Shown here: positions 1 to 10,227 of the stretch, one piece after another | How the letters are laid out: each line of letters starts with the position of its first letter | How positions within the stretch are numbered: the stretch's first letter is position 1 | Source of the DNA: Odontomyia ornata | Taxonomy: Eukaryota > Arthropoda > Insecta > Diptera > Stratiomyidae | Assembly (NCBI GenBank): GCA_963969285.1 | Contig: OZ017739.1 | Coordinates: 260,279,084-260,343,083 of the forward strand | Direction of reading: 5' to 3' | Length of the DNA stretch: 64,000 nt | Program-made: the position numbers and the translations under genes | Notes under the pieces: model-generated | Seen by the model: the letters and a program-made list of their open reading frames with translations, nothing else | The model's database searches: none | Told to the model about the DNA's origin: nothing

Positions 1-1
1 A

Positions 2-345
2 AAGGAAGCGAATGTGTATCATGCAATGGACAAAAATGATGAGGAGTATGCTGTTAAAGTTTATAAAACTTCTATTCTGGTTTTCAAAGATCGCGACAAG
101 TATGTCTCCGGAGAGTTTAGATTTCGTCATGGATACTGTCGTCATAATCCACGGAAAATGGTTCGAACATGGGCGGAAAAGGAAATGCGAAATTTAGTTA
201 GAATGAAAAACGCAGATGTGCCAGTTCCTGATCCAATCCTCCTTCGTGGTCATGTTCTCCTTATGAAATTTTGCGGTAAAAATGGATGGCCCGCGTCAAA
301 ACTCAAAGATTGTGAATTAAGTAGTTCAAAGGCTCGTGAATTGTA
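2..345 (+). pseudogene. RIOK1: RIO1 atypical serine kinase fragment
   Basis: The frame is open from the window edge and encodes the N-lobe and hinge of RIO kinase 1, a cytoplasmic atypical protein kinase that acts in late 40S ribosome maturation. Visible family signatures are the KEANVYHA nucleotide-binding loop, the VKVYKTSILVFKDR segment with the ATP-binding lysine, the RIO-specific GEFRFRHGYC flexible loop, and PRKMVRTWAEKEMRNL. Family similarity stops near KARELY, before the catalytic HADLSEFN and metal-binding segments. From about base 340 the plus strand is antisense to the neighbouring acyltransferase exon. It could be an exon ending at a GT near 345, but the abrupt join to another gene suggests a rearranged fragment. 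Identity is clear; status as a pseudogene is inferred. Confidence 0.85.
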
Positions 346-818
346 TCGCTTATTAATCCCCAACCTGGCACCTTCCAGAGAAACCGATCCCCAACGCTGT
401 AAATTAGACGTTTACGTGGTAAGCAGACACGTGCAATGAAGTAGTACATGTCAATTGGAATAGCTCCGTGGTAGAAGACAATTAATGTTGGACCATCTAC
501 TGGGAGGTTCTCCATACCAATTACTTCGTAACCATGATAAATTCTCCCGTGAGCGTCCCATACTGCCGCTACGAGTATACGACCAAAATCCCAAAAGTTT
601 GGCTCGCTGATGAGTGAATGAAGGATGACTTGCCTGTGCAACTTGTAAACGTACAAAATGATGAACGAAATATAAATGAGAACGACAAACACACATGGTA
701 GCAAGAATGTGACAATTAGTGGCGTTAAAAATCTCCACAGCCACAGCGAGTAATCCAAATCGATGTATTGCTCGATGAAATTGATCGCCGCATTCCAGTA
801 TTCATTGAAGAAATCCAT
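334..818 (-). pseudogene. TMEM68-like acyltransferase, N-terminal fragment
   Basis: An ATG at 818-816 starts a protein with a strongly hydrophobic segment at about residues 27-57, then YHGYEVIGMENLP, a VFYHGAIPID block containing the HG-centred acyltransferase motif, and DRFLWKVPGWGLIS. This order matches TMEM68-type membrane acyltransferases of the endoplasmic reticulum, which make neutral lipids. Similarity ends near ISDTIH; the remaining residues down to base 303 are only the antisense of the RIO kinase fragment. The C-terminal half of the family domain is missing. The two gene pieces meet tail to tail and overlap by about ten bases, as expected for a microhomology join or an exon end. No other lesion is seen in the retained part. 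Confidence 0.75.
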
Positions 819-1154
819 TGCGTTCTAGGACTGGAACCGCAAATCAGAATACTTCAAAAATTAGTGCCAGAGTAGCTCCAATCAATTATATGTTGCAAGA
901 ATCAGGTCTAAATTTATAAACCAATCTGCCTGCGGCTAAGCCAGTTCAGACACCGATAACGATAGAACACGTCGCTGCAATGTTTAGGCGCTTCAAATTA
1001 TTCCACCATTCAGTCAGCAAACAAAAGATTAATATTCTTGTTATCTTGACACCAGCAAAGCTACTTTTTGTTGTGAATCACATTTCAGTTCTTTATTGTA
1101 TTTTTTTTTTGTGTACACAAAAATCTTCTTCTTCACGAGACTTGAGCCCTTGGG
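819..1154. other. Non-coding spacer
   Basis: No convincing coding or RNA gene. The part next to 818 would be the 5' flank of the acyltransferase fragment. A T-rich tract near 1100 lies just before the next decayed gene. Confidence 0.4.
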
Positions 1155-1893
1155 ATGAAGAAAATTTCTGAACAGAAAAAGCATTCCTCAGACAGAATCG
1201 ACAAACACGGTTACTATATGAGACATTCCCGATGTATGAATTCATGTGATGATGATTATGAATATGACGAGGAAATCTTAAAAAGGCGGCAAAGACGAAT
1301 AAAAACAAATGTAACTCGGAATAAAGAGAAATTAGATTTAGGCACCTCCAGAATCAGTGGCAGATTTAGTTGATTTAGAGCAAGAGCTAAGTTCAAGCCA
1401 ACGAGGAATGACTCAAATGGAGCGAATCACACCGAATGAACCTTCTACCACCACAAAAATAGTAACTAGTGAAGACCCGTTCGGCGACTCTTTCACGATC
1501 TATCAACTTTTGCCCCCGCCTGAATCATCACGATCCCGGTATCTAAGGGCAAATAAATCCTCGGAAATTATTTTATCTGGAACATCTATTGTATCCTCAA
1601 ACTCACAACCTACACCAAATTCAGTTAATACGTACGAAGTTGCATCGCCTTCCACTGCAGAAAGATTCGGAAGTAAGTTCGATAAAATCGAAGTAACGCC
1701 GGCTTCGCAGAATCACATTTGTCAACAATCTCAATGACTACAGCGTCCTCGACTAAAACACATACAAGTGAAGAAAATTCACCTCCTAAAGCCAACGATG
1801 AATTGAGTCCATCATTTGTAAATGCATCCACATTATCGGAGAATTTCTGCAAAATGTCGTTCATAGATGCATTTTCTGATTTAGATCCAATGT
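1155..1893 (+). pseudogene. Decayed C-terminal part of a DPF-motif protein (possible Ced-6/GULP-like adaptor)
   Basis: Three consecutive plus-strand frames read like one protein broken by two frame changes, near 1345 and near 1705. In order they give a basic charged segment with DDDYEYDEEILKRRQRRI, an acidic helix-like stretch VADLVDLEQELSS, an EDPFGDSF motif, a Ser/Thr/Pro-rich linker, and an end SFIDAFSDLDPM before a TAA at 1891-1893. DPF and DLDP motifs are typical of endocytic adaptors that bind AP-2 or clathrin. The overall pattern reminds me of the tail of the engulfment adaptor Ced-6/GULP, but I cannot confirm this from the sequence. The PTB domain such proteins carry is not present here. 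The frame breaks make it a pseudogene unless introns explain them. Confidence 0.4.
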
Positions 1894-2209
1894 AAATAAA
1901 CATGAAAATTGACAGAATGTCAGTCACTTTGACATTCTACACCTGTCGAATGAGTGTACTAAAAAAGGGAAATTTAGATTTCAATTGCCCGATGCACCCC
2001 AGTTGGGGGATCGGAATTGAACATCGAATCGCCCAAGGATGAAGTTAACGGCTCGCCGGTTGAAACCGAGCCGATGAAAAACCCAAGAAAGAAGAACGGG
2101 TCTTTTCTCTTTTCTTGCGGGTTCGAGGCGACAACGTGGCTAAGCGAGGATAGCGTGAAAAATCAATCGAAAAAGGAAATTGCGACGAGGGAAAATTTCA
2201 AAATTCCAC
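1894..2209. other. Spacer
   Basis: No gene recognised. The open frame from 2017 gives a lysine-rich peptide with no recognisable domain. Confidence 0.3.
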
Positions 2210-2331
2210 AGTGGAGAGGAATAATATTATCAGCGAGACAACCAAGGAAGATTGGCGACTTCAGGCGATAAGTGGAGAGGAATATTATTATCAGCGAGAC
2301 AACCAAGGAAGATTGGCGACTTCAGGCGATA
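2210..2331 (+). repeat. 61-bp direct tandem duplication
   Basis: A 61-bp sequence beginning AGTGGAGAGGAAT and ending TTCAGGCGATA occurs twice head to tail at 2210-2270 and 2271-2331, differing only slightly in an AT-rich stretch near the start of the unit. Confidence 0.9.
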
Positions 2332-2950
2332 ATAAGCGCGCCGGCGGAATATTGCAGGCAGAGTACGGGGGGCCCCCGCTAGGTAGAGTAAGTGGAATTT
2401 GTACTTTTAACTACATTGTATTTTTTTTGCACTTTATTTGCATTTAGCAGTGAAATATATGACAGTGGAAGAGTGTAAGATATATTTTGTTTGAGCTTCA
2501 TTCGCATTTCGTATTCACGTAGTGTAATAGTGGAAGTTTTGTGTGCGTGTTACAGAAAGAGCGAGTTTGCCGCGCATTTTAATTATACACCTGGCTCGGG
2601 TGTGTCCAAAGGTAAATCTCCTTGCTGGTTTTTTTTTCCAGGGATCTCTGTAGCGGAAGTGTTCCTTTTTCTTTTGAGTTTCTTTTGCTCGGGGTGGATT
2701 ACGTCGGAAAATCTGTGCCCGGCAAGGTCGCAACTGATCGCCGGGGAGAATAATCGCCCCGTTAGGGAAGCGCTTAAAGAGCGTTAGTCTGGGTTGTGTG
2801 AGGGGTGTTCGGCGGCCGCGTTCTCGCTTGGCGGCTTTTCTAGGACCAGGGGATAAGCGAGTGGCGCCACCTACGACCGTCTTCGACGGCAAGCCGGGTC
2901 CGAGGTCCTTAGCCGAAGGAACTCCCACGCGGGGGGTAACTGGAGGTAAC
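2332..2950. other. GC-rich non-coding segment
   Basis: Unlike its AT-rich surroundings this segment is GC-rich near 2340-2380 and 2700-2950 and holds only spurious open frames. It resembles a retroelement leader or rDNA-like spacer in composition, but I find no LTR pair, primer site or RNA gene. It ends exactly where the tandem duplication begins. Confidence 0.3.
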
Positions 2951-5424
2951 AAGGGACAGTCGGAAATTTAGTTGTACTAGTTGAAGTGCTAGTTACGACA
3001 TTTTCAGGATTATTTTTGGTTGTGCTGGTTAAAGTGCCAGTTGCGACTTCTCAATCTGTGTTAGGTTGTACTAGTTCAAGTGCTAGATACAACAAACAAA
3101 CTAACACGCAACATAGTTTTCGAAGGTTTCATTGAACAGTTTCTATTTAAGATTTTTGATCGTTCATCAAGTAAATTTCCTCTCGGTGAAAAAAAGGATA
3201 ATTATCTAATAGCAATAAATTGCATGTTTCATTACTAATCAACTGCCGCATACACCTCTCTCAACGATGTTTGAATTTTTTTGAAATTGACGATTCTTCG
3301 GCGGTCTCTGAATCTCCACGAAACTGCACGCACCACGATTTTCACTTTTCGCTGGGATTTCGCGCGAAATATTGCTCACTCAGTTAATAAGTTAAAACTT
3401 TACCTTTTCGCCTTTCCTTTTAGCCTCTATTTCCGCATTCTATTGTCCATTTTTTTTATCCCAGCGTAATATTCGTCATGTCCTTGACTTGAGTGCACGC
3501 ACCAAATCCCAACTGGCGTTCCTCGTTTAGCACCGGCCGTTGTTACGCGATGAAGTCCAAACCAAAAAATTGCCAAGCAGACTATCAAATACACCAAAGT
3601 CCTTCCTGAATGAGAACAAAACCGAAATTTTGGTGTAGTATTCCCAAGATTAAGTGTCCCAAGGCTGCGAAAGCAAGCATAGGGTGCGTGGTAGCCAATG
3701 AGAAAGGAAAAGTGGTTGCAACATCCATGCGAACTTCACGAAATGTGTATGGCAATTAAAACAGAAAGCGCGTGGAGGTAATTTGTCTACATGAATTGGC
3801 AACAAAACAGCCACAAGCGGAGCGTACACTTGGAAATCTCGCAATTTCCGCACACAAAACAGGCGAGCACCACAAAATACAGAATTACATCCTTCACTTC
3901 GCACGCAAGCTACACACTCTTATCTCGTCGGACTTTGCAGGCGTTTCGGGTAAACAATTATGCAAACGCTATTCACACAACCGTTTTTCTCAAACATCAC
4001 CGAAATAGAGCACTGTAATGAACCCGTTGTTCTTCGTGATCACTGTACTTTCACTAACCCCATATTAATCGCTGCATGCGCGGGCGTTTGCTTTTCTTCA
4101 GTACAAATTTCAAATCACAAAACACTTCACAATTCGATATCACGCAAAAATGAAATTCGAAAAAGTTTATTTCTTTTCAAGGTGCTGTGGCGGTTATAAT
4201 GCTTTTTATTCCAGTCCTTCAACACACTGTGAAAACACTCCACTCTCCGAATAATTTGTTTCTTTTTTCCACTTTCTTCCGTCTCTGTTAGTAAACAAAT
4301 TGCTGTTTACAGTTAGCTTAGCGCTAGCTGTTTTTCACAGGGCACTGCTTGCTGCTGGCTCCAAATAGTTCGCTTTTGTGTGTGTGTTTTGATTCCCACA
4401 CTCGGTTGTTGGGGTACGCTTGCACTCACACTCTTTTCCGCCTTTATTAGAAATCAACGAAAACCAGAAAAAAAACCAAAACTATTTTCTCCGGGAATGG
4501 CTATAAGTGTTCAGATAAACCAAAGAATCACTCCTATTTGCTGATTTCACTATTTCCTTTGCACTACGGGAAAACTTCGGTGATTCCACATCGAATGTAC
4601 CTCGCAACGGCAACTACAAGCGCTTCTTGCGATGACGACCGCCGTAAAAAAAAAACGAGCAGAAAATTCTTACACAACTTTGACGATTGATATTTCGGAT
4701 GCCGAAAACGATATATTCGCGGTTGGGAATTCACATTTATTAGTGTGCCACGGCTAGGTTGTAACTAGAATTTCGATTTGTATATAGCTACAAATTTGCG
4801 CGACGCGAAAAACCAGGGAGATTTCTATTTTTCTGACTTGCACTTCAACAAACGATCACCAAGAGCGCTCACCCAACTTCAATCTGCCCCCAATTCCCGT
4901 TCGTTGATCGTCAAACTGGCCTTTTTCTTGTGTTCCTTCATTTATACAATCAAACGCGCGAAATTCAATTTGGTTATCTTCTTTTTTTCTTTTTGTTTTT
5001 TTATCTTGGTATAAATTTACTGATAAATCATTTAATTGAATGGAATTCCGTTTCACCCTAAATTATTTAAATTTGTCGCTAAAATATGAAGGTTAGCTCA
5101 ATCAATTTTTGCAGGTTTAATTAAAGTGAAACAGGTCAAGATAAATTGGAGAATGTAGATTTGCAATTTGTGTCACACGTTTGTATTAATTATTGAATTT
5201 GAGTTTGAACACATTTATTTTGTATGAAAATTTAAGGTGCTTTAAAAGGAGATTTAAATTACACTTGATTGGATAACAATTCGAACATATTCAAAAATTA
5301 TGATTTTATATATATTGAAAAGAATTTATAATGATGTCATGTCCCTTGTTTGATATTGAAAAGAAAAAGATATATTTTGTGCACGTATTTCAACATGTGC
5401 AATGTGCCGTGCTCAATTACTACA
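2951..5424. other. X block, copy 1 (non-coding)
   Basis: No gene recognised on either strand. It opens with three degenerate repeats of 46-48 bp at about 2971, 3019 and 3065, each holding an ACTAG..CTAGT-like inverted pair, and becomes AT-rich after 5000. Its junction to S is at AGTCTTAACACTGG. Confidence 0.7.
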
Positions 5425-6343
5425 AGTCTTAACACTGGTGTAACTACCTTCGTGCTATATCGCGGCGTTTTAGAACATCGAATATAACTTCCGATGCATC
5501 CTGGTTATCACTGTTATGCGAAGCTTCTGAATCGGAGTTATTTAAGTCATTTGAATCCACAAGTGGAATACTTGGAGCAGTATTGTTGCGAAATTGTACA
5601 CTTGCTGATACACTGTTCGAAGCTGATTCGTTGTTTATGGTAAATACTTCTTCATTCTTCAATCGTGAATAAACTGCATATTTATGAGCAATATGGCAGC
5701 AAATACCGCCTAGGCAAAGTGTTAAGCCTAAAATATTGACTGTGCTTAACTGATCACCAACAACTTCTACGGCAAGTACGAGTTGGCATATATCCTTAAA
5801 TATTCCACTTATCGAAAGTGTTAAACTTGATGTGTGCGACAGAACCATGAATTCGCTTATTTCCATAAGAAATGCTATTATTGCTCCGACCGTTATTTTC
5901 ATGAATATTAGGGAGAAGTCTTTAAATGGTACTGCATTTAAATTTTCGTACGAAATTACTCGCGAGATTGTATGCAAACCATATCTCGCTCTAGGACTTA
6001 TTCCGTTACCTCAATGATGTGGGCACTGTCGATATTTCCTCATAACACTTACTTGGTACCTTCCAACAGTTGTCGCTGCCTTTGGGGGCTCAACCGGGAT
6101 ATCCTCTTGGGTGGCGGCCGCTACTTCCCATCCATGCAGCTTGCGACGATGGCGACTGTGGTGGATGCATTTGTTTAGATTATATAGTTGAATCGAACTG
6201 AACATCATACCTTTGTGTTTCAGTTGGGAAGCGAAGAATTTAACATTTTGCAAATTCGTGAACTTCGTTCCTTGCGTAAATGAATGCGCAATGAAATATT
6301 TTGAAAAAGATAGATTTATCAATCCGCTCTAACACAACACTAG
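5425..6343 (-). pseudogene. SLC35C2: SLC35C2 terminal exon fragment, copy 1
   Basis: Reading 6013 down to the TAG at 5446-5444 gives the C-terminal part of a drug/metabolite-superfamily nucleotide-sugar transporter. It has membrane segments around MKITVGAIIAFLMEISEF, the conserved TSSLTLSISGIF motif, and LAVEVVGDQLSTVNILGLTLCLGGICCHIAHK, then a Ser/Asn/Asp-rich cytosolic tail. This matches SLC35C2, a Golgi transporter linked to GDP-fucose supply for Notch. Only the last exon or exons are here: a TGA just upstream of GNGISPRARYG and a possible AG acceptor mark the 5' edge. The open frame at 6011-6322 is not recognised. This copy keeps the FKDICQLV segment lost in copies 2, 4 and 5, and its tail is intact. 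Confidence 0.8.
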
Positions 6344-6655
6344 TGGACTATATTCAACTTGTCGGAAACACGACCACGTTAGTCAAGAGAAACGATAAGG
6401 GTGGCTTATAACTAAAACAATTTATTTTAAATAAAAGCGACTGTTACAGAGATGCGGTACAATACAATGCACGAACGCTTAGGTAGAACTCATTCGCAAC
6501 CACACTCTGCCGCCATGTGGCTGTCAATTTCCTTTTGACATCCCAAGACAAAATTGACGTGGGATGTGCAACTGTCACAACCGACATGAGATGCCAAGCC
6601 ACTCGGTGGCAAGGTGTGTTAGTGAGTCGCCAGCGGCGTCACAAGATTCATTACA
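6344..6655 (-). mobile_element. 312-bp BEL-type LTR, copy 1
   Basis: On the minus strand it runs from TGTAATGAATC to ATAGTCCA and includes an AATAAA signal (in TTTAAAATAAATTG). The same 312-bp block lies next to all five S fragments; next to the fifth it is joined to BEL/Pao pol, so it is best read as the 3' LTR of a BEL element. Here it abuts the gypsy G block instead. The left boundary was chosen from the TG...CA ends and could be off by some bases. Confidence 0.65.
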
Positions 6656-6741
6656 GGGCAGTGTCCACGATGCTTACGAGGCATGGGGACACTGAAGGAA
6701 ACGCTGCTTGGCCCTAAGATGTTTTTTTTTTCTCTTCTCTC

Positions 6742-7689
6742 TCAGCGTCGTAGGTCTTTGGCATGGTAGACTCCCAGCTCCCTTCCGGACATGTCCGCAA
6801 TGAGGTACCGCGTGGGACTTAAAACTTGTAAGACTCGACACTTCACGAACTTCTTGTCTAGCTTGGCAGTGTAGTGCCGACCTGCTTCACTTTGTCTAAA
6901 ATTCCGTCGGTAGATTTCGTCGCCTGCCTTGAAGCCAGAAGGATGGGATCGCAGATTATACCGCTCCTCCCCCACCCGTCTACTGTCTTCAATCCTCTCC
7001 CGGATTTGTTCTCGTAGAATTTGGAGTTTCTCATGAGGCTCCAGAACGACTATTGGGTCTTCCAACCCTTTCAACTGTCGCAATAGCCAGTACGAGGTTC
7101 CGTGGCAAATCATATGCTGGCCGAACACGGCAAAGTATGGGAAGATGCCTGTGGTGGAGTGGTAAGATGAACGCAGGGCACAGGTAATGGCGGAAATCCT
7201 GCGGTCCCAACCCTTCTGATCCGGTTGGACGTAGGCCCGAATGGCGGCTATAAGGGTGCGGTTCAATCGCTCGGACGCATTGGCTTGCGGAGAATAAACG
7301 GCAGTCCGCTGATGCGTAATGCCATACTTCTCCATTAATTCTCGGAATCTAGACGAGGTGAACTGAACTCCGTTGTCGGAGACCAGCTTCTCCGGTACTC
7401 CAAATATATGGAAAACGCAATTTTCCAGAAAACTGACTATGGGGCCGGTGTGCAGGTTTCGAAGAGGTCCCACCATCGGAAATTTGGACAAGTGGTCCAG
7501 GACCACGACAGCTCCCGTGTATCCCGAAGTCGAGCGAGGGTACGGACCGATGAGATCTATATACAGGCGCTGGAACACCCGCTCCGGTAGTTCGAATTTT
7601 CCCATCGGGGGCCGAAGAACAGAATTGGGCGCTTTCGTGCATTTGCACAGCTCACAAGCGTTTACGTACTTTTTCACTTGCTGCGCCAT
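6742..7689 (-). pseudogene. pol: Integrase region, G copy 1
   Basis: ATG at 7689 follows the pol TAG directly. The frame covers the second half of the HHCC zinc finger (CELCKC), then the retroviral-type integrase core with catalytic Asp in YIDLIGPYP, Asp in LVSDNGVQFTS and Glu in ANASERLNRTL (the D,D-35-E triad), and a C-terminal DNA-binding region ending HAKDLRR. There is no chromodomain. The first His pair of the zinc finger lies upstream of the stop, so the domain is split. Confidence 0.85.
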
Positions 7690-9267
7690 CTACGGCCAAA
7701 AGAAGTAAGTCTTCAGCCGCCGAAGCGTACGACCATAACCGCCGTGTGCACTCAATGGGTGGTCATGAGCCCGCTTAATCAATTCGCATGTCAGTTCTTC
7801 GGGCACCCATAACTTCCACTGTTCCTCTTCTTGAATGGGGTCTCCGGAGGCGTGTTTCGTCCGCTTGCATATAAATCCCTCCGTCACCCGTAGTTCTGGC
7901 AGCTGTAGCAACTGGTTCTGAATCGTATTCAGCAGCGGGGTATAACATGCTGACTTGAAGGCGGAAGGGTCCAAGTCGATCCATAGGGGGCTGTCGTCCT
8001 CCTGGGCCAACTCGGCTCCTTCAGGGGCGAACATCCTTGATAGTGTGTCCGGTACCACGTGCTGACTTCCTTTGCGGTGTCTTATCGTGAAGTCAAACGC
8101 CTGTAATTTCAAGGCCCATCTGGCCAAGCGGCCGTGGAGATCAGTTTGGCTCATCAGCCATTTCAGTGACGCATGATCAGTGACGATTTCAAAAGGATGT
8201 CCTTCTACATATGCTCGAAAACGTTTCACTGCCAGCACAGCCGCCAGGCATTCCTGCTCCGAGACCGTGTAGTTCCGCTGGGCCTGGTTCAGCTTGTGGG
8301 ACATGAAGGCTATAGGTCTTTCCTCGCCGTCTTGCGCAACCTGGACTAAGACTGCTCCCACCCCATGTTGACTCGCATCACAATGGATTGAGAACGGTTT
8401 GTCAAAGTCCGGGCTGTGCAGTACGGGGGCTGTAGTCAGACTCTTCTTTAGCTCTTCAAAGGCTCGCAAGCTGGGCTCTTCCCAGACGAATTTACGTCCC
8501 TTACGCAGCATGTCGGTCAAAGGAGTGGTAATGGTGGCATAGTCACGTACGAAACGCTGGTACCATCCGCATAAGCCTAGGAATCGGCGTAACTGCTTGG
8601 TGGTCTTGGGTAATGGAAAAACGTCAATCGCTTGAGTCTTGTCCGGGTCGGTTTTGATATTGCCATGCCCAATGATGTGACCTAGATACTTCACCTCCGT
8701 CATCACGAACTGACTCTTCTGTATGTTGATTGTTAACCCTGCCCTCCGGATGTGTAGCGCCACCTCCTGAAGCAGGTCGATGTGTTCGTTAAAAGTCTCG
8801 GTTATAAGCAACAGATCGTCCAAGTACACGAAAACTTGGTGCCGTAAATGAGGTGGTATCACCTTATCCATAAGGCGCATCATTGTTTGAGGGGCATTGC
8901 ACAATCCGAATGGCATGGTCACGAATTGATACAGGGGCCGACCTGGGACTGTGAAGGCTGTTTTCTTCTTTGAGCCAGGGTCTAAAGGAATTTGCCAGAA
9001 AGCGTCCTTGAGGTCTAAGCTCGTGATGAAGTGGGCTTTAGGCAACCGACTCAAAATGCCTTCAATCAACGGTAGAGGGTATGCGTCCTTGACAGTGACG
9101 GCGTTAAAGCGTCTGGCATCTAAGCATAGCCGGACCTTGTTCGGCTTGACAACTAAGGTGACCGGGGAAGCCCACGCGCTCTGTGATTCTTCGATCACGC
9201 CTAATGCTAGCATTCGATCCACTTCGGCATATAACAACTTTTCCTTCGCCGGAGATATGGCAAAATG
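7690..9267 (-). pseudogene. pol: Reverse transcriptase-RNase H region, G copy 1
   Basis: Continues the pol frame after a TAG at 9270-9268 where copies 2 and 4 have CAG (Gln). It encodes Ty3/gypsy reverse transcriptase with the palm Asp in SLDLKDAF and the YLDD box in VFVYLDDLLLI, the tether, RNase H with IHCDASQHGVGAVL and VTDHASLKWL, and the first half of the integrase zinc finger (HDHPLSAHGGYG). It ends TTYFFWP-like at a TAG shared by all four copies. The enzymes would copy the element's RNA into DNA in cytoplasmic particles. Confidence 0.9.
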
Positions 9268-9270
9268 TCT

Positions 9271-10227
9271 CTATTTTATGGGTTTTGCATCCCCCACATC
9301 TATAGTGTGTAACACCAGCGCAGTCCGCCCGAGACCTTCCTTCTCATGCGATGGAAAAGCCGATATAGCCGAGTCAAGTCTCAACTGCTGATTCACATCC
9401 AGTGTATGTCGTAATAAGTGATTGGTTTGAGTTTGGTCCGGAACTGTGGTGACGGACTCCAGGGTCGTGCCGGAAAATAGTGCCGGGGCCAAGTTAAATT
9501 TTCGAACGAAATCCACTCCTAGATAAAGATTCTGGGTTAATTGAGGTATGATGTAAAATTCCAGAGGTTTAGTTACTCCCTTAAAGGTAACATCCGTCGT
9601 AATTTTTCCCACTACAGAGTGACGAGTTCCGTCCGCCGTGCTTAACCAGGTGGTAAAATGGTGAATTTGGTCCGAGTGCATTGCCAGTAACCCCCCTGCA
9701 AAATCGGCTGATATGCAATTCACACTGGCTCCCGTATCGACTAAACCTGACACTCGTTTTTGCAGGAGGTGTACTGACGCATATGGTCCAACGTCATCCC
9801 TCAATAATTCGTCTAAGTGTATGTCCTTCAGCACCTTCCTCGACTGCCTGACTCTTCTCCAGAAGCTCCGCATCCGACGCGTGGCTCGCTTTCTTCGCGG
9901 TGGGACAGTTGTAGCCAACTCCTCATGGAAGATGCGCTGTCGAGTAGCCAAATAATTCCGCAGCCTGACGTGGAAAGGTTTGACATGCCAAGGAACTTTC
10001 GCCTCGCTATCATTTCCCTGCGCGTTGGCCTCGACAAAGGATGGCGTCGGTTGTGGAACTTCGGGAGAACTGTGTTTGGCGGTGCGGTTCAGCAGAATTG
10101 GAGACATGTCGGGGGCTTGGTCATAGCTAGTGATGGGGTCAGGATTGGTTCGTCCGGGGTTTAGGAGTGCCAACGGGTGGTCGCGGCACTCGGTGGCAAG
10201 TTTTTTCGCAGTTTGCAATTTGCGCAA
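9271..10227 (-). pseudogene. pol: Protease region of pol, G copy 1
   Basis: Pol frame from the gag overlap to the premature TAG. A basic linker is followed by an aspartic protease with the active-site motif LVDTGASVNCI. The frame is reached from gag by a minus-one shift at the A-AAA-AAC site, plus-strand 10200-10206. Confidence 0.85.

Noticed and set aside
303..333. C-terminal end of the acyltransferase frame (last ten or so residues)
   Set aside because: These codons are the antisense of the RIO kinase fragment and do not match the acyltransferase family.
2860..2880. TGGCGCCACCTACGACC as a retroelement primer binding site
   Set aside because: Only the first seven bases fit a tRNA-Lys end and there is no LTR next to it.
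3281..5056. Several 60-90 residue open frames in the X block
   Set aside because: Repeated with the block but without codon-level conservation or known domains; they change frame or length between copies with small indels.
6011..6322. 103-residue minus-strand open frame upstream of the SLC35C2 exon
   Set aside because: Not similar to the transporter or anything I recognise; likely intron or flank sequence, so not called as a gene.
8951..9391. 146-residue plus-strand open frame, repeated in all gypsy copies
   Set aside because: Antisense shadow of reverse transcriptase; no independent motif.
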